Notes under the pieces: model-generated
Database searches by the model: none
Told to the model about the DNA's origin: nothing
What the model saw: the letters and a program-made list of their open reading frames with translations, nothing else
In this document: positions 1-7,397 of the stretch, piece after piece
Position numbering within the stretch: the first letter of the stretch is position 1
Layout of the letters: every line of letters begins with the position of its first letter
Translations under genes and position numbers: made by a program
From: Bacteroidales bacterium
Lineage (GTDB): Bacteria > Bacteroidota > Bacteroidia > Bacteroidales > UBA932
Length of the DNA: 40,533 nt
Direction: 5' to 3'
Assembly (NCBI GenBank): GCA_017428035.1
Contig: JAFRRR010000111.1
Location: 1-40,533, forward strand

Positions 1-152
1 ATGATGACGACGATGATGACGATGAGCCCCAGCCGGTGATTATGCGCACCGACGTAGAGAACAAGTTCACCACCGAGCCCGAGCCCGAACACAGTGCCGA
101 GGCACAGGACACCGTGGACCTGCGCTACGGAAAGCCGGAAGAGAAAAACTAA
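1..152 (+). CDS. C-terminal fragment of an unidentified protein with an acidic tail
   Basis: An open frame enters from the left edge and ends at TAA 150-152. The visible 49 residues begin with seven aspartates and a glutamate, followed by a Glu/Pro-rich stretch and a polar end (YGKPEEKN). No domain is recognisable. Its stop overlaps the stop of the convergent ispF by a few bases, so the two genes meet tail to tail without a spacer. The function cannot be assigned because the start lies outside the window. Codon choice (CCC, GAG, ACC) matches the neighbouring core genes. Confidence 0.6.
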   Translation, partial: DDDDDDDEPQPVIMRTDVENKFTTEPEPEHSAEAQDTVDLRYGKPEEKN

Positions 153-634
153 TCCCTGCAGACAAGCACCGAGGCATACGCCTCCACCCCTTCTTCACGG
201 CCGGTGAAACCGAGCCGCTCTGTGGTGGTGGCCTTTACCGACACGGCCTCTTCTGCCACGCCCATCACAGAGGCCAGGCAGGCACGCATCTGAGGCACAT
301 ACGGAGCTATTTTGGGAGCCTGAAGCAACAGGGTTATATCGGCATTGACCAGATGCCATCCCTTCTGCTGTACCATATCGCAGGTGCGGCGGAGCAGTAT
401 CTTGCTGTCGATACCCTTGAATTCGTCGCTCGTGTCGGGGAAGTGGCGGCCTATATCGCCCAAGGCCAGGGCACCCAGCAGGGCATCACACAGCGCGTGT
501 ATCATAACGTCGCCGTCAGAGTGAGCCACGCACCCTTTGGTGTGGGGGATTTCCACGCCGCCGAGGGTCAGTTTCAGCCCCGGCGCCAGCCGGTGGACAT
601 CATAGCCGTTTCCAATGCGAAAGTCACAATTCAT
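149..634 (-). CDS. ispF: 2-C-methyl-D-erythritol 2,4-cyclodiphosphate synthase
   Basis: IspF is a cytoplasmic trimeric metal enzyme of the MEP isoprenoid pathway. It cyclises CDP-methylerythritol 2-phosphate to methylerythritol cyclodiphosphate with release of CMP. The 161 residues match the usual IspF length. Family hallmarks are visible: GYDVHR near the start, giving metal ligands D12 and H14; HSDGDVMIHA, giving H46 as third ligand; DIGRHFPDT; and the C-terminal TTTERLGFTGREEG. The start at 634 is the only Met that keeps the DVH motif. A TAnnTTTG match lies 4 bases upstream of it on the minus strand, so the transcript may be almost leaderless. It is transcribed away from the mutL operon. 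Assignment is secure. Confidence 0.96.
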   Translation of the reverse strand: MNCDFRIGNGYDVHRLAPGLKLTLGGVEIPHTKGCVAHSDGDVMIHALCDALLGALALGDIGRHFPDTSDEFKGIDSKILLRRTCDMVQQKGWHLVNADITLLLQAPKIAPYVPQMRACLASVMGVAEEAVSVKATTTERLGFTGREEGVEAYASVLVCRD

Positions 635-638
635 ATGA

Positions 639-646
639 CAAATTTA
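639..646 (-). promoter_or_regulatory. -7 element (TAnnTTTG) candidate for ispF
   Basis: Read on the minus strand the bases are TAAATTTG, a full match to the Bacteroidota -7 consensus. It ends only 4 bases before the ispF ATG, so if used the 5' leader would be absent or nearly so. No clear -33 TTTG partner was found. It is back to back with the plus-strand box at 648-655. Confidence 0.4.
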
Positions 647-647
647 T

Positions 648-655
648 TATCTTTG
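648..655 (+). promoter_or_regulatory. -7 element (TAnnTTTG) for the mutL operon
   Basis: TATCTTTG matches the Bacteroidota -7 consensus and ends 20 bases before the ATG at 676. No convincing -33 TTTG was found upstream. It would drive the operon running from the small membrane protein through the threonylcarbamoyl-AMP synthase gene, and with the opposing box it makes a compact divergent promoter. Confidence 0.5.
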
Positions 656-675
656 TTTGATTAAACAAAACCGCT

Positions 676-1089
676 ATGGCCATCACTTTCTTCCCCAGAC
701 CCAAGCATAGGGTATTCAACTATACACCACGCTATTACGACGAGCGCAAAGAGCGTTTGAAAGAGCTGTATGCCAAGTATGGGAAGGAATATCCCGGCGA
801 CGACAAGGCCTCTGCGCAGCAGGCTGCGAAGGACCTTGAAGATCTGGCCGCTCCCGGTGAAGTAAGGGAGGTAATGGATATTGAAAACGGCAAGCGGCAG
901 AACCGCAGCGGGGCCGCCTATATTCCCGGGCAGTATATCCGCAGCGCCTACCGCAAGGATACCGCCACCCGCATCAGCGAAGAGAAAAACCATAGCCCGC
1001 TGCGCACCATCATAGTTCTGGTGACAATAGTGGCAGCCGTGCTGGTGGCATATTATTTAAGTCAGGGTCTTGTAGAGCTTTTCAGATAG
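676..1089 (+). CDS. Small single-pass membrane protein of unknown function
   Basis: The protein has 137 residues. The first ~105 are charged and Tyr/Lys/Glu-rich, starting with a short basic segment (FFPRPKHRVFNYTPRYYDERKERL). A single hydrophobic segment at about residues 110-130 (TIIVLVTIVAAVLVAYYLSQ) ends close to the C-terminus, so it looks like a tail-anchored cytoplasmic protein. I recall similar small proteins upstream of mutL in Bacteroidales, but no function is known to me. It is the first gene of an operon: mutL starts 4 bases after its stop. It follows a good -7 promoter box. Confidence 0.75.
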   Translation: MAITFFPRPKHRVFNYTPRYYDERKERLKELYAKYGKEYPGDDKASAQQAAKDLEDLAAPGEVREVMDIENGKRQNRSGAAYIPGQYIRSAYRKDTATRISEEKNHSPLRTIIVLVTIVAAVLVAYYLSQGLVELFR

Positions 1090-1093
1090 CGGT

Positions 1094-2878
1094 ATGATCA
1101 AGGTCCTTCCCAGCAACATAGCCAACCTTATCGCCGCCGGAGAGGTGGTGGGCCGCCCTGCATCGGTGGTCAAGGAGCTTATGGAAAACAGCATCGACGC
1201 CGGCGCCACTACGGTGAGCGTGAGCGTGCTGGATGCCGGAAGAACCCTTGTCCAGGTGATTGACGACGGCTGCGGAATGAGTGCAGAAGATGCCGCAATC
1301 TGTTTTGAAAGGCACGCCACCAGCAAAATCTCCACGGCAGAAGACCTGGAGAAAATCCTTACCTACGGCTTCCGCGGAGAGGCGCTCGCCTCCATTGCCG
1401 CGGTGGCGCAGGTCACCCTGAAAACCCGCCGTGAAGAAGATGAGGCCGGCATCCAGATAGAGGCGGCCGACAGCCGCATCTTATCTCAGAAGCCCGTTGC
1501 CACCCCGCGCGGCTGCAACATCGCCGTCAGCAACCTGTTCTACAATGTTCCCGCCCGCCGCAAATTCCTTAAGTCAGATGCGGCGGAGATGCGCCACATA
1601 GAGCAGGAGTTCCTGCGGGTGGCCATCTCAAACATAGACCGGGCGTTCGTACTGAAACACAACGGGCGCGACATCTACAACATCCGTCCTGCCACAAACC
1701 TCAAGCAGCGCATAACAGACTTATGTGGCCGCGACCTGGCAAACGAGCTGGTGGATGTAGCAACCGAAACCGATATCATAAAAATCAAAGGTTTCATTGG
1801 CAGCCCCGCCGATGCCCGCAAGACTCCCGGCAACCAGTTTTTCTTTATAAACGGCCGGTATTTCCGCAGCCCGTACCTGCACAAGGCCGTCTGCAAGCCC
1901 TATGAGAATCTGGTGCGGGAAGGCTACACACCGGCTTATTTCCTGTTCCTGGAGTGCGACCCCGGCGAGGTGGACGTCAACATCCACCCCCAGAAAACAG
2001 AGATCAAGTTCACTGAAGAGCACATCATATTCGAGATATTGTCGGCCTGCGTGCGCGAGGCCCTGGGCCGCGGAGCGTTTGGCCCTGCCATAGATTTTGA
2101 GTCGGGCGAAGTGCTGGACTTCCCTGTGATGGAGCGCGGCGGAGGCGAAAGCCACTCCTCTGGCAGCTCTGCCGGAGGCTTTATCCGGCCGCCTAAGATG
2201 GACTACAGCCCGCTGTTCAGGCAGTTTGAAGAGACCGGCGATGCCGAAAGCCCCTCCGGGGAACCGCGCTACACCACTCCCAACCCCGGATACGGGCCGC
2301 TGCTTGAAGAGGAGGCCGCTCCGGAGCACAATGTGCTGGTGCTGAACGGAAAGTTGATATTGGCGCCGGTGCGCGAAGGTCTGGCCGTCATCAGCATAAA
2401 AAAGGCCCAGGAAGCCATCCTGTACTATAAATATTACGAGTTCCTGTCGCAGGAGCGCTTCATTTCCCAGCGGTCGCTCTATCCACAGCAGGTGGTGCTG
2501 CCCGGCAATATCTATTCGGTGATACTTGAAAATATCGACCGTATCTCCCAGCTGGGCTTCGACATCCGGGATTTTGGCGACAACACAATAATTGTGTATG
2601 CCGTGCCGGACGGTTTCCCCACAGAAGAGGAGGCCCTGAAGGATGTTATGGACAATTTGGCAGCCTCGCTGGACAGGGAGATCACCGGCGAAGGGGTGGC
2701 GACCTACGCCCGCACCATCGCCGCCGCTGCGGTTAAAAAGCTGAACCACAACCTGAACGCCGTCCAGGCGGAGATGATTGCAAACCAGACTCTGGTGCTG
2801 CGCGCCACCTATGGCGCGGACCTTGCAACAAAGTGCATCACCATTATATCTAACGAAGAATTGGAGAGAAGACTATGA
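1094..2878 (+). CDS. mutL: DNA mismatch repair protein MutL, with a degenerate C-terminal domain
   Basis: MutL couples MutS mismatch recognition to strand removal. The N-terminal GHKL ATPase is intact: ENSIDAGAT, DDGCGM, ATSKI and GFRGEALASI lie in the first ~110 residues, and FFINGRY and the DVNIHPQKTE motif follow. A Pro/Gly/Ser-rich linker spans about 345-410. The C-terminal dimerisation domain (about 415-594) has lost the usual DQHAxHE-type motif; the equivalent position (~434-441) reads SIKKAQEA. The C-terminal CPHGRP-like motif is also absent, although the closing NEELERRL resembles the family end. Length (594) is normal. Its stop overlaps the rhomboid gene start (ATGA). The ATPase is expected to be active, but endonuclease activity seems unlikely. 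Confidence 0.93.
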   Translation: MIKVLPSNIANLIAAGEVVGRPASVVKELMENSIDAGATTVSVSVLDAGRTLVQVIDDGCGMSAEDAAICFERHATSKISTAEDLEKILTYGFRGEALASIAAVAQVTLKTRREEDEAGIQIEAADSRILSQKPVATPRGCNIAVSNLFYNVPARRKFLKSDAAEMRHIEQEFLRVAISNIDRAFVLKHNGRDIYNIRPATNLKQRITDLCGRDLANELVDVATETDIIKIKGFIGSPADARKTPGNQFFFINGRYFRSPYLHKAVCKPYENLVREGYTPAYFLFLECDPGEVDVNIHPQKTEIKFTEEHIIFEILSACVREALGRGAFGPAIDFESGEVLDFPVMERGGGESHSSGSSAGGFIRPPKMDYSPLFRQFEETGDAESPSGEPRYTTPNPGYGPLLEEEAAPEHNVLVLNGKLILAPVREGLAVISIKKAQEAILYYKYYEFLSQERFISQRSLYPQQVVLPGNIYSVILENIDRISQLGFDIRDFGDNTIIVYAVPDGFPTEEEALKDVMDNLAASLDREITGEGVATYARTIAAAAVKKLNHNLNAVQAEMIANQTLVLRATYGADLATKCITIISNEELERRL

Positions 2879-3549
2879 ACAGCTACGGATTCGGAGGCTT
2901 TGGAGGTTTCTGGCGCACAATCCCGCCGGTGACGCGCAACTTAATCATAATCAACACCATAGTGCTGATTTTTACAGCACTCACCGGGGACAGGATGTAC
3001 CAGATGTTCTCTCTGTTCGCATTTGAGTCGCCGCTTTTCAAGCCCTGGCAGGTTGTCACCCATATGTTTATGCACGGTGGTTTCTGGCACCTGTTCTTCA
3101 ATATGTACACGCTGATGATATTCGGCACGCAGCTGGAACGGGTTTGGGGCAGCAAAAAATTTCTGCTGTTCTATTTTGTGACGGGACTGGGGGCTGCGCT
3201 CTGCCACAATCTGGTGGTGCATCTGCAAATCAATCACTTTCTGGCGTCCGGCAATGCCGCTGCCGCACAGGCCGCTATGGCCACTCCCACCGTGGGTGCC
3301 TCCGGCGCTATATACGGCGTCCTTCTGGGCTACGGAATGCTCTGGCCCAACAGCGTGCTTCAGCTGATTTTCCCGCCCGTAAGGCTCACCGCCAAGTGGT
3401 TTGTGATAATATTCGGCGCAATTGAACTGGTCACCGGCCTCACCGGGATGGGCGGCAACATAGCCCACTTTGCCCATCTGGGCGGAATGATATTCGGCTT
3501 GATTCTGATTCTCTACTGGAAGAAGCGGGGCAAACTGTACAGCGACTGA
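2875..3549 (+). CDS. Rhomboid family intramembrane serine protease
   Basis: This 224-residue polytopic inner-membrane protein carries the rhomboid signature. HGGFWHLFFNMYTL (about 67-80) is the HxxxN-containing second helix. GASGAIYGVLLGYG holds the likely catalytic Ser143, and AHFAHLGGM near the end holds the likely catalytic His201. About six hydrophobic segments are visible, the first at 22-38. Rhomboids cleave transmembrane substrates inside the bilayer; the substrate cannot be read from the sequence. It overlaps mutL by 4 bases, and the next gene begins 2 bases after its stop, so it is cotranscribed with DNA repair and tRNA-modification genes with no obvious functional link. Confidence 0.92.
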   Translation: MNSYGFGGFGGFWRTIPPVTRNLIIINTIVLIFTALTGDRMYQMFSLFAFESPLFKPWQVVTHMFMHGGFWHLFFNMYTLMIFGTQLERVWGSKKFLLFYFVTGLGAALCHNLVVHLQINHFLASGNAAAAQAAMATPTVGASGAIYGVLLGYGMLWPNSVLQLIFPPVRLTAKWFVIIFGAIELVTGLTGMGGNIAHFAHLGGMIFGLILILYWKKRGKLYSD

Positions 3550-3550
3550 T

Positions 3551-4678
3551 ATGGCAAAGATTCACTATCCCAAAGAGTCCAAGCCCAAGCGCAACAAGAC
3601 TTGGTACAAGAAAAAGACGGAGCGGGGTCTGACCATCTGGCAGATTCTTTTCCGCGCTTTGGTGATTGTCAGCGCCCTGGCCCTGTGCATTTCTTATCTT
3701 TCGATATTCATTGACCCGTCTTTTTTGTCGCTGCCTTATTTCTTCGGGCTGTACTACATTCCCATTTTCGTGCTGAATGTGATACTGCTGATCATAGGGC
3801 TGGTGCGGATGAAGCGCTACCTGATTATCAGCCTGGTGGCGTTGCTGCCCACGCTGTTTTTCGCCGACCTTTTCGTGAAGTTCGGTGGAGAGGAAAAGAG
3901 CGTTTCTGGCGACGAGGTCAAGATTATGACCTATAACGTGGGCCGTATGGCGGCCTCTCCCAAGGGGATGAATAGCAGCCAGACGCTCAGCAAGATTTGC
4001 GAATTCGCCGCCCGCGAAGCACCGGACGTGCTGTGCCTGCAGGAATTCTATACCAGCGACACCTCTGCGGTGAGCAGAATCCTGAAATACCTCCCCTACC
4101 GCTGCCACTATTTCTACGGCGCCGGCAAGAATTTCTCCGGCAACATCACTTTCAGCCGCTATCCCATTGTGGACAAGGGCGTTATCACCTTCAAAGACAC
4201 CCATAACCTGTGCCTGTGGAGCGACGTACGCATAAACGACGTCACGGTGCGCCTATACAACTGCCACCTGCAGAGCAACCGCCTCTCCTTTACCAACACC
4301 ATCCGCCGGATGGCCAAGAAGGGGCAGTTTACAGACGAAGTCAAGAACGTCCACGAACGGCTGGCGCACAGCAACATACAGCGCGGAGAGCAGGTCGGCG
4401 CCATCCGCGACCACATCAAGTCCAGCACCATTCCCACTATGGTATGCGGCGACTTCAACGACACTCCGATGTCGTATACCTACCACACTCTGGCTTCGGA
4501 CCACAAAGACAGCTTTGCAGACGGCGGCAACGGCTTCGGCTCCACTTACTCGGTGCTCTGGCCTCTGCTGCGCATAGACTATATACTTGTTCCGGAGGAT
4601 GTTTCCTGCGACCGCACCCACATCACCCGCGTCCCCTACTCTGACCATTATCCCGTAAGCACTCTGATATATTTCTGA
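3551..4678 (+). CDS. Membrane-anchored endonuclease/exonuclease/phosphatase (EEP) family protein
   Basis: This protein has 375 residues. A basic N-terminus is followed by about three transmembrane segments between residues 30 and 115, then a soluble EEP domain. Visible catalytic motifs are KIMTYNVGR (~125), LCLQEFY, YNCHLQSNR, CGDFNDTP (~300) and the terminal SDHYP with D365/H366. The fold covers Mg-dependent phosphodiesterases acting on nucleic acids or phospholipid head groups. The membrane anchor places the domain outside the cytoplasm or at the membrane face, so a lipid or extracytoplasmic substrate is possible, but I cannot choose. The gene shares one base with the next start codon (TGATG), which implies translational coupling. 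Confidence 0.88.
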   Translation: MAKIHYPKESKPKRNKTWYKKKTERGLTIWQILFRALVIVSALALCISYLSIFIDPSFLSLPYFFGLYYIPIFVLNVILLIIGLVRMKRYLIISLVALLPTLFFADLFVKFGGEEKSVSGDEVKIMTYNVGRMAASPKGMNSSQTLSKICEFAAREAPDVLCLQEFYTSDTSAVSRILKYLPYRCHYFYGAGKNFSGNITFSRYPIVDKGVITFKDTHNLCLWSDVRINDVTVRLYNCHLQSNRLSFTNTIRRMAKKGQFTDEVKNVHERLAHSNIQRGEQVGAIRDHIKSSTIPTMVCGDFNDTPMSYTYHTLASDHKDSFADGGNGFGSTYSVLWPLLRIDYILVPEDVSCDRTHITRVPYSDHYPVSTLIYF

Positions 4679-5253
4679 TGGAAGAAGACCTCAAATACGA
4701 AATTGACGCCGCCGTGGCCGCCCTGCGCGCCGGCGACATCATACTCTACCCCACCGACACTGTGTGGGGTCTTGGCTGCGACGCCACCCGCGACGATGCG
4801 GTGCAGCGCATTTTTGACCTCAAGCAGCGTGACGACGCCAAATCTGTCATAATACTTGTCAGCGATTTGGATATGCTTGCAAAATATGTCCGCGAGATAC
4901 CTCAGATGGCCCTGCAGTTGCTCGAAATCAACGACAAGCCTATGACCGTTATTTATCCGGAAGGCGTGGGCCTGTCCTCAAAAGTGATTGCAGAGGACGG
5001 CAGCGTGGCCATCCGCATCCCCCAGAATGATTTCTGCGTGAATATGATCCGCCGCTTTGGCAAGCCGATAGTTTCTACCTCTGCCAACATCTCGGGCGAA
5101 GATACGCCCGGCTGCTTTGCAGAAATCAACGCACAGATTCTGGACGGCGCCGAACACATAGTGGAGCCGTCTCTGGAAGAGGGTTCCACCGGCCTCTCTT
5201 CGCAGATAATCAAGATAGGTCTGGACGGCCAGGTCAAGGTCATCCGCGAATAA
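4678..5253 (+). CDS. tsaC: L-threonylcarbamoyladenylate synthase (Sua5/YciO/YrdC family)
   Basis: The enzyme makes threonylcarbamoyl-AMP from threonine, bicarbonate and ATP, the first step of t6A37 tRNA modification. The 191 residues form a single YrdC domain without the Sua5 C-terminal extension. Motifs include LYPTDTVWGLGCDA, the basic KQRDDAKS loop, VAIRIPQN and PIVSTSANISGE. The gene is last in the operon that starts at 676 and lies just upstream of a tRNA-Met gene. The paralogue YciO has the same fold but uncertain activity and cannot be fully excluded. Confidence 0.88.
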   Translation: MEEDLKYEIDAAVAALRAGDIILYPTDTVWGLGCDATRDDAVQRIFDLKQRDDAKSVIILVSDLDMLAKYVREIPQMALQLLEINDKPMTVIYPEGVGLSSKVIAEDGSVAIRIPQNDFCVNMIRRFGKPIVSTSANISGEDTPGCFAEINAQILDGAEHIVEPSLEEGSTGLSSQIIKIGLDGQVKVIRE

Positions 5254-5255
5254 TT

Positions 5256-5286
5256 TTTGGTGTATCCGATTTTTCGTTTACCTTTG
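5256..5286 (+). promoter_or_regulatory. Promoter of the tRNA-Met gene
   Basis: TTTG (5256-5259) is followed after exactly 19 bases by TACCTTTG (5279-5286), a full match to the Bacteroidota sigma-factor pattern. It ends 10 bases before the mature tRNA 5' end. Confidence 0.75.
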
Positions 5287-5296
5287 CACTCCCAAC

Positions 5297-5370
5297 GGCG
5301 GGATAGCTCAGCTGGTTAGAGCGCATGATTCATAATCATGAGGTCCCCAGTTCAATCCTGGGTCCCGCTA
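5297..5370 (+). tRNA. tRNA-Met (anticodon CAT), probably the elongator
   Basis: The 74-nt cloverleaf is complete. The acceptor GGCGGGA pairs with TCCCGCT (5363-5369) with a G-T first pair, and the discriminator is A5370. The D arm is GCTC/GAGC, the anticodon stem CATGA/TCATG encloses loop TTCATAA (anticodon CAT), and the T arm is CCCAG-TTCAATC-CTGGG. CCA is not encoded. The G1-T72 pair and the lack of three G-C pairs below the anticodon loop argue against the initiator. A CAT anticodon could also be tRNA-Ile2 after lysidine modification, but the acceptor and anticodon stems resemble the elongator Met of Bacteroidales. Confidence 0.93.
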
Positions 5371-5380
5371 CTTATAATGA

Positions 5381-5410
5381 GGGGGGCTAACGCCCCCCAA
5401 TTTCATTTCC
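5381..5410 (+). terminator. Intrinsic terminator-like hairpin after tRNA-Met
   Basis: GGGGGGC (5381-5387), loop TAAC, GCCCCCC (5392-5398) form a perfect 7-bp GC stem. A modest T-containing tract (AATTTCATTT) follows. It lies 10 bases after the tRNA and is the expected end of that transcript. Confidence 0.7.
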
Positions 5411-5462
5411 CCCTATCGCTCTCGCGCTGGCCATTCTCAAGCCCACCCGCACGCGCTACGCT

Positions 5463-5509
5463 ATCGCCCGACGGCGATTGCTAATCTCGACCGAGATTTA
5501 CTATCTTTG
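5463..5509 (+). promoter_or_regulatory. abcF promoter with two inverted repeats
   Basis: TTG (5478-5480), 21 bases, then TATCTTTG (5502-5509) gives a Bacteroidota-type promoter. The -7 box ends only 8 bases before the abcF ATG. Between the two boxes lies the perfect inverted repeat AATCTCG-AC-CGAGATT (5483-5498). A second one, ATCGCC-CGAC-GGCGAT (5463-5478), abuts the -33 region. The first sits where a repressor would block RNA polymerase; either could be chance. Confidence 0.5.
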
Positions 5510-5517
5510 TCTTTGCT

Positions 5518-7317
5518 ATGCCCAGCTATCTGCAAGTAGAGAATATTTCCAAGTCTTACGGCCCCAAGGTGCTGTTCAAGGACATCTCCTTCAACATCAA
5601 CGAAGGGGACAAGATTGCGCTCATCGCCCCAAACGGCACGGGCAAGACCTCGCTGCTGAGCATTCTGGCGGGCAAGGATAGCAGCGACCGCGGCGGCGAA
5701 ATCAAGTTCCTGAAAAACATTGTGATAGCCTTTCTGGAGCAGGAGACTCTCCTGGACCCGGGCAAGACTGTGCTGGAGCAGGTGATAGCAGGCATCGCCC
5801 CCGGCGCCGTGCAGCGCGAGGCCTGGGATCTGGAGACGGAAGTCAAACAAATCTTAACCTCTCTGGGTCTGTCCGACTTTGACTGCCATTGCGCAAGCCT
5901 CTCCGGCGGCGAGGCAAAGCGGGTGGCAATCGCATCCGTGCTTGCCTCCAACGCCGATTTTGTAATCTTGGATGAGCCCACCAACCATCTGGACCTGGAC
6001 GCGATAGAATATCTTGAGGACTATCTCTCCAAGAGCCGCCGGACGCTGTTTATGGTGACCCACGACCGCTATTTCCTGGACCGGGTGTGCAACACTATCC
6101 TGGAGCTGGACGGCGGCAACTTATATACCTACAAGGGTAATTATCAGTACTATCTGGAAAAGCGTCAGGAGAGGCTGGCGGTGGCCAGCGCCCTGAACGA
6201 GAAATACCGCAACATATACCGGCGGGAGCTGGAATGGATGCGAAGCACCCCCTGCGCGCGCACCGGCAAGGCCCGCTACCGCGAAAACGCCTTCTACGAC
6301 CTGCAGGAAAAGGCTGCGCCGATACGCGAGACCAAGCAACTGTCCATCAATCTGGGCTCTTCCCGCCTGGGGCGCAAGATCGTGAACTGCCGCGGCGTGG
6401 ACTTCAGCTACGGCGACCGGCCCATAGTCAGGGACTTCACCTACAACTTCGCCCAGGGCGAAAAGATAGGCATTGTGGGGGCCAACGGCATTGGCAAGAG
6501 CACCTTCCTGAACCTGCTCACCGGCGCCCTGCAGCCCGACCGCGGAGAGATAGACCGCGGAGAGACCGTCCGTTTCGGCTATTACCGCCAGGAAGGTATG
6601 CAATTCAAAGAGAGCCAGACCGTGCTGGAGGCGGTGCAGGAGATAGCCGAGACGGTGCGCGACGCCACCGGCGCCCAGATTTCCGTGACGACCTTCCTGC
6701 AGCAGTTCCTCTTCCCGGTGGAGATGTTCAATACGCACATCTCGCGGCTCTCCGGCGGCGAAAAGCGGCGGCTGTATCTGCTCACAGTGCTGATGCAGCG
6801 CCCCAACGTGCTCATTCTGGACGAGCCTGCCAACGACCTGGACATAGTGACCCTGAATGTGCTGGAGAATTACCTCAAAGACTACGACGGCAGCGTGATT
6901 ATGGTTTCCCACGACCGGTTTTTCCTGGACAAGATTGTGGACCATCTGTTCGTGTTCACCGGCGAGGGCCATATCAAGGATTTTGTGGGGACCTACAGCG
7001 AATACCGGGAGTTTATGCAGGAAAAGCGCCGGGCCGCAGCCCGGGCCGCCCGGGCCGAAAAGCCCTCACCTTCTCCCCGCGAGAAACCCGCTCCTGCATC
7101 GGACAAAAAGAAACTTTCGTGGAAAGAGCAGCGCGAAAAAGAGCAGATAGAGGCCGACCTGCCGCTTCTGGAGGAGCGCAAGGCCGCCCTTGAAGCCGAG
7201 ATGAGTTCCGGCACCCTTGCCATAGAGCAGCTCACCGCCAAAAGCAAGGAAATCGAACAAATCATTGCCGACATCGACGCCAAGGAACTGCGCTGGATAG
7301 AACTGGCAGAAGTCTGA
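5518..7317 (+). CDS. ABC-F family ATPase (Uup-like, ribosome-associated type)
   Basis: The 599-residue protein has two tandem ABC domains and no transmembrane segments, as in ABC-F proteins, which bind ribosomes rather than transport. Domain 1 has Walker A APNGTGKTS (~38-45), signature LSGGEAKR (~127) and Walker B with DEPTNHLD (~152). Domain 2 has GANGIGKST (~322), LSGGEKRR (~411) and DEPANDLD (~435). A highly charged, Ala/Arg/Glu-rich linker leads to a C-terminal coiled coil (about 545-599), the Uup-type tail. It has its own promoter downstream of tRNA-Met. The last ~60 bases recur in diverged form at 33320-33385, beyond the accessory region. Antibiotic-resistance ABC-F proteins are an alternative, but nothing here favours that. 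Confidence 0.92.
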   Translation: MPSYLQVENISKSYGPKVLFKDISFNINEGDKIALIAPNGTGKTSLLSILAGKDSSDRGGEIKFLKNIVIAFLEQETLLDPGKTVLEQVIAGIAPGAVQREAWDLETEVKQILTSLGLSDFDCHCASLSGGEAKRVAIASVLASNADFVILDEPTNHLDLDAIEYLEDYLSKSRRTLFMVTHDRYFLDRVCNTILELDGGNLYTYKGNYQYYLEKRQERLAVASALNEKYRNIYRRELEWMRSTPCARTGKARYRENAFYDLQEKAAPIRETKQLSINLGSSRLGRKIVNCRGVDFSYGDRPIVRDFTYNFAQGEKIGIVGANGIGKSTFLNLLTGALQPDRGEIDRGETVRFGYYRQEGMQFKESQTVLEAVQEIAETVRDATGAQISVTTFLQQFLFPVEMFNTHISRLSGGEKRRLYLLTVLMQRPNVLILDEPANDLDIVTLNVLENYLKDYDGSVIMVSHDRFFLDKIVDHLFVFTGEGHIKDFVGTYSEYREFMQEKRRAAARAARAEKPSPSPREKPAPASDKKKLSWKEQREKEQIEADLPLLEERKAALEAEMSSGTLAIEQLTAKSKEIEQIIADIDAKELRWIELAEV

Positions 7318-7331
7318 GTTCTTCAAAGAGG

Positions 7332-7361
7332 TTGATACTTATTACTATTTTTCTACCTTTG
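7332..7361 (+). promoter_or_regulatory. Promoter of the iorAB-porin-SSS-paaK-ACT operon
   Basis: TTG (7332-7334), 19 bases, then TACCTTTG (7354-7361) is a full Bacteroidota promoter match. It leaves a leader of about 30 nt before the iorA ATG at 7398. This position argues against an upstream in-frame Met at 7332, which would lie inside the promoter. No comparable box was noticed in the short gaps between the next five genes, so one transcript is likely. Confidence 0.7.
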
Positions 7362-7397
7362 GATTTTCAACAGCTTCTAACACCAGTAAACAGGATT

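Noticed and set aside
5297-5370. tRNA-Ile2 (CAT, lysidine-modified)
   Set aside because: Acceptor and anticodon stems resemble the elongator Met of Bacteroidales; not absolutely excluded without comparison to all CAT tRNAs in the genome.
7332-7397. Upstream Met extension of iorA by 22 residues
   Set aside because: The extension lies within the TTG-N19-TACCTTTG promoter and has no counterpart in IorA proteins; start 7398 is preferred.
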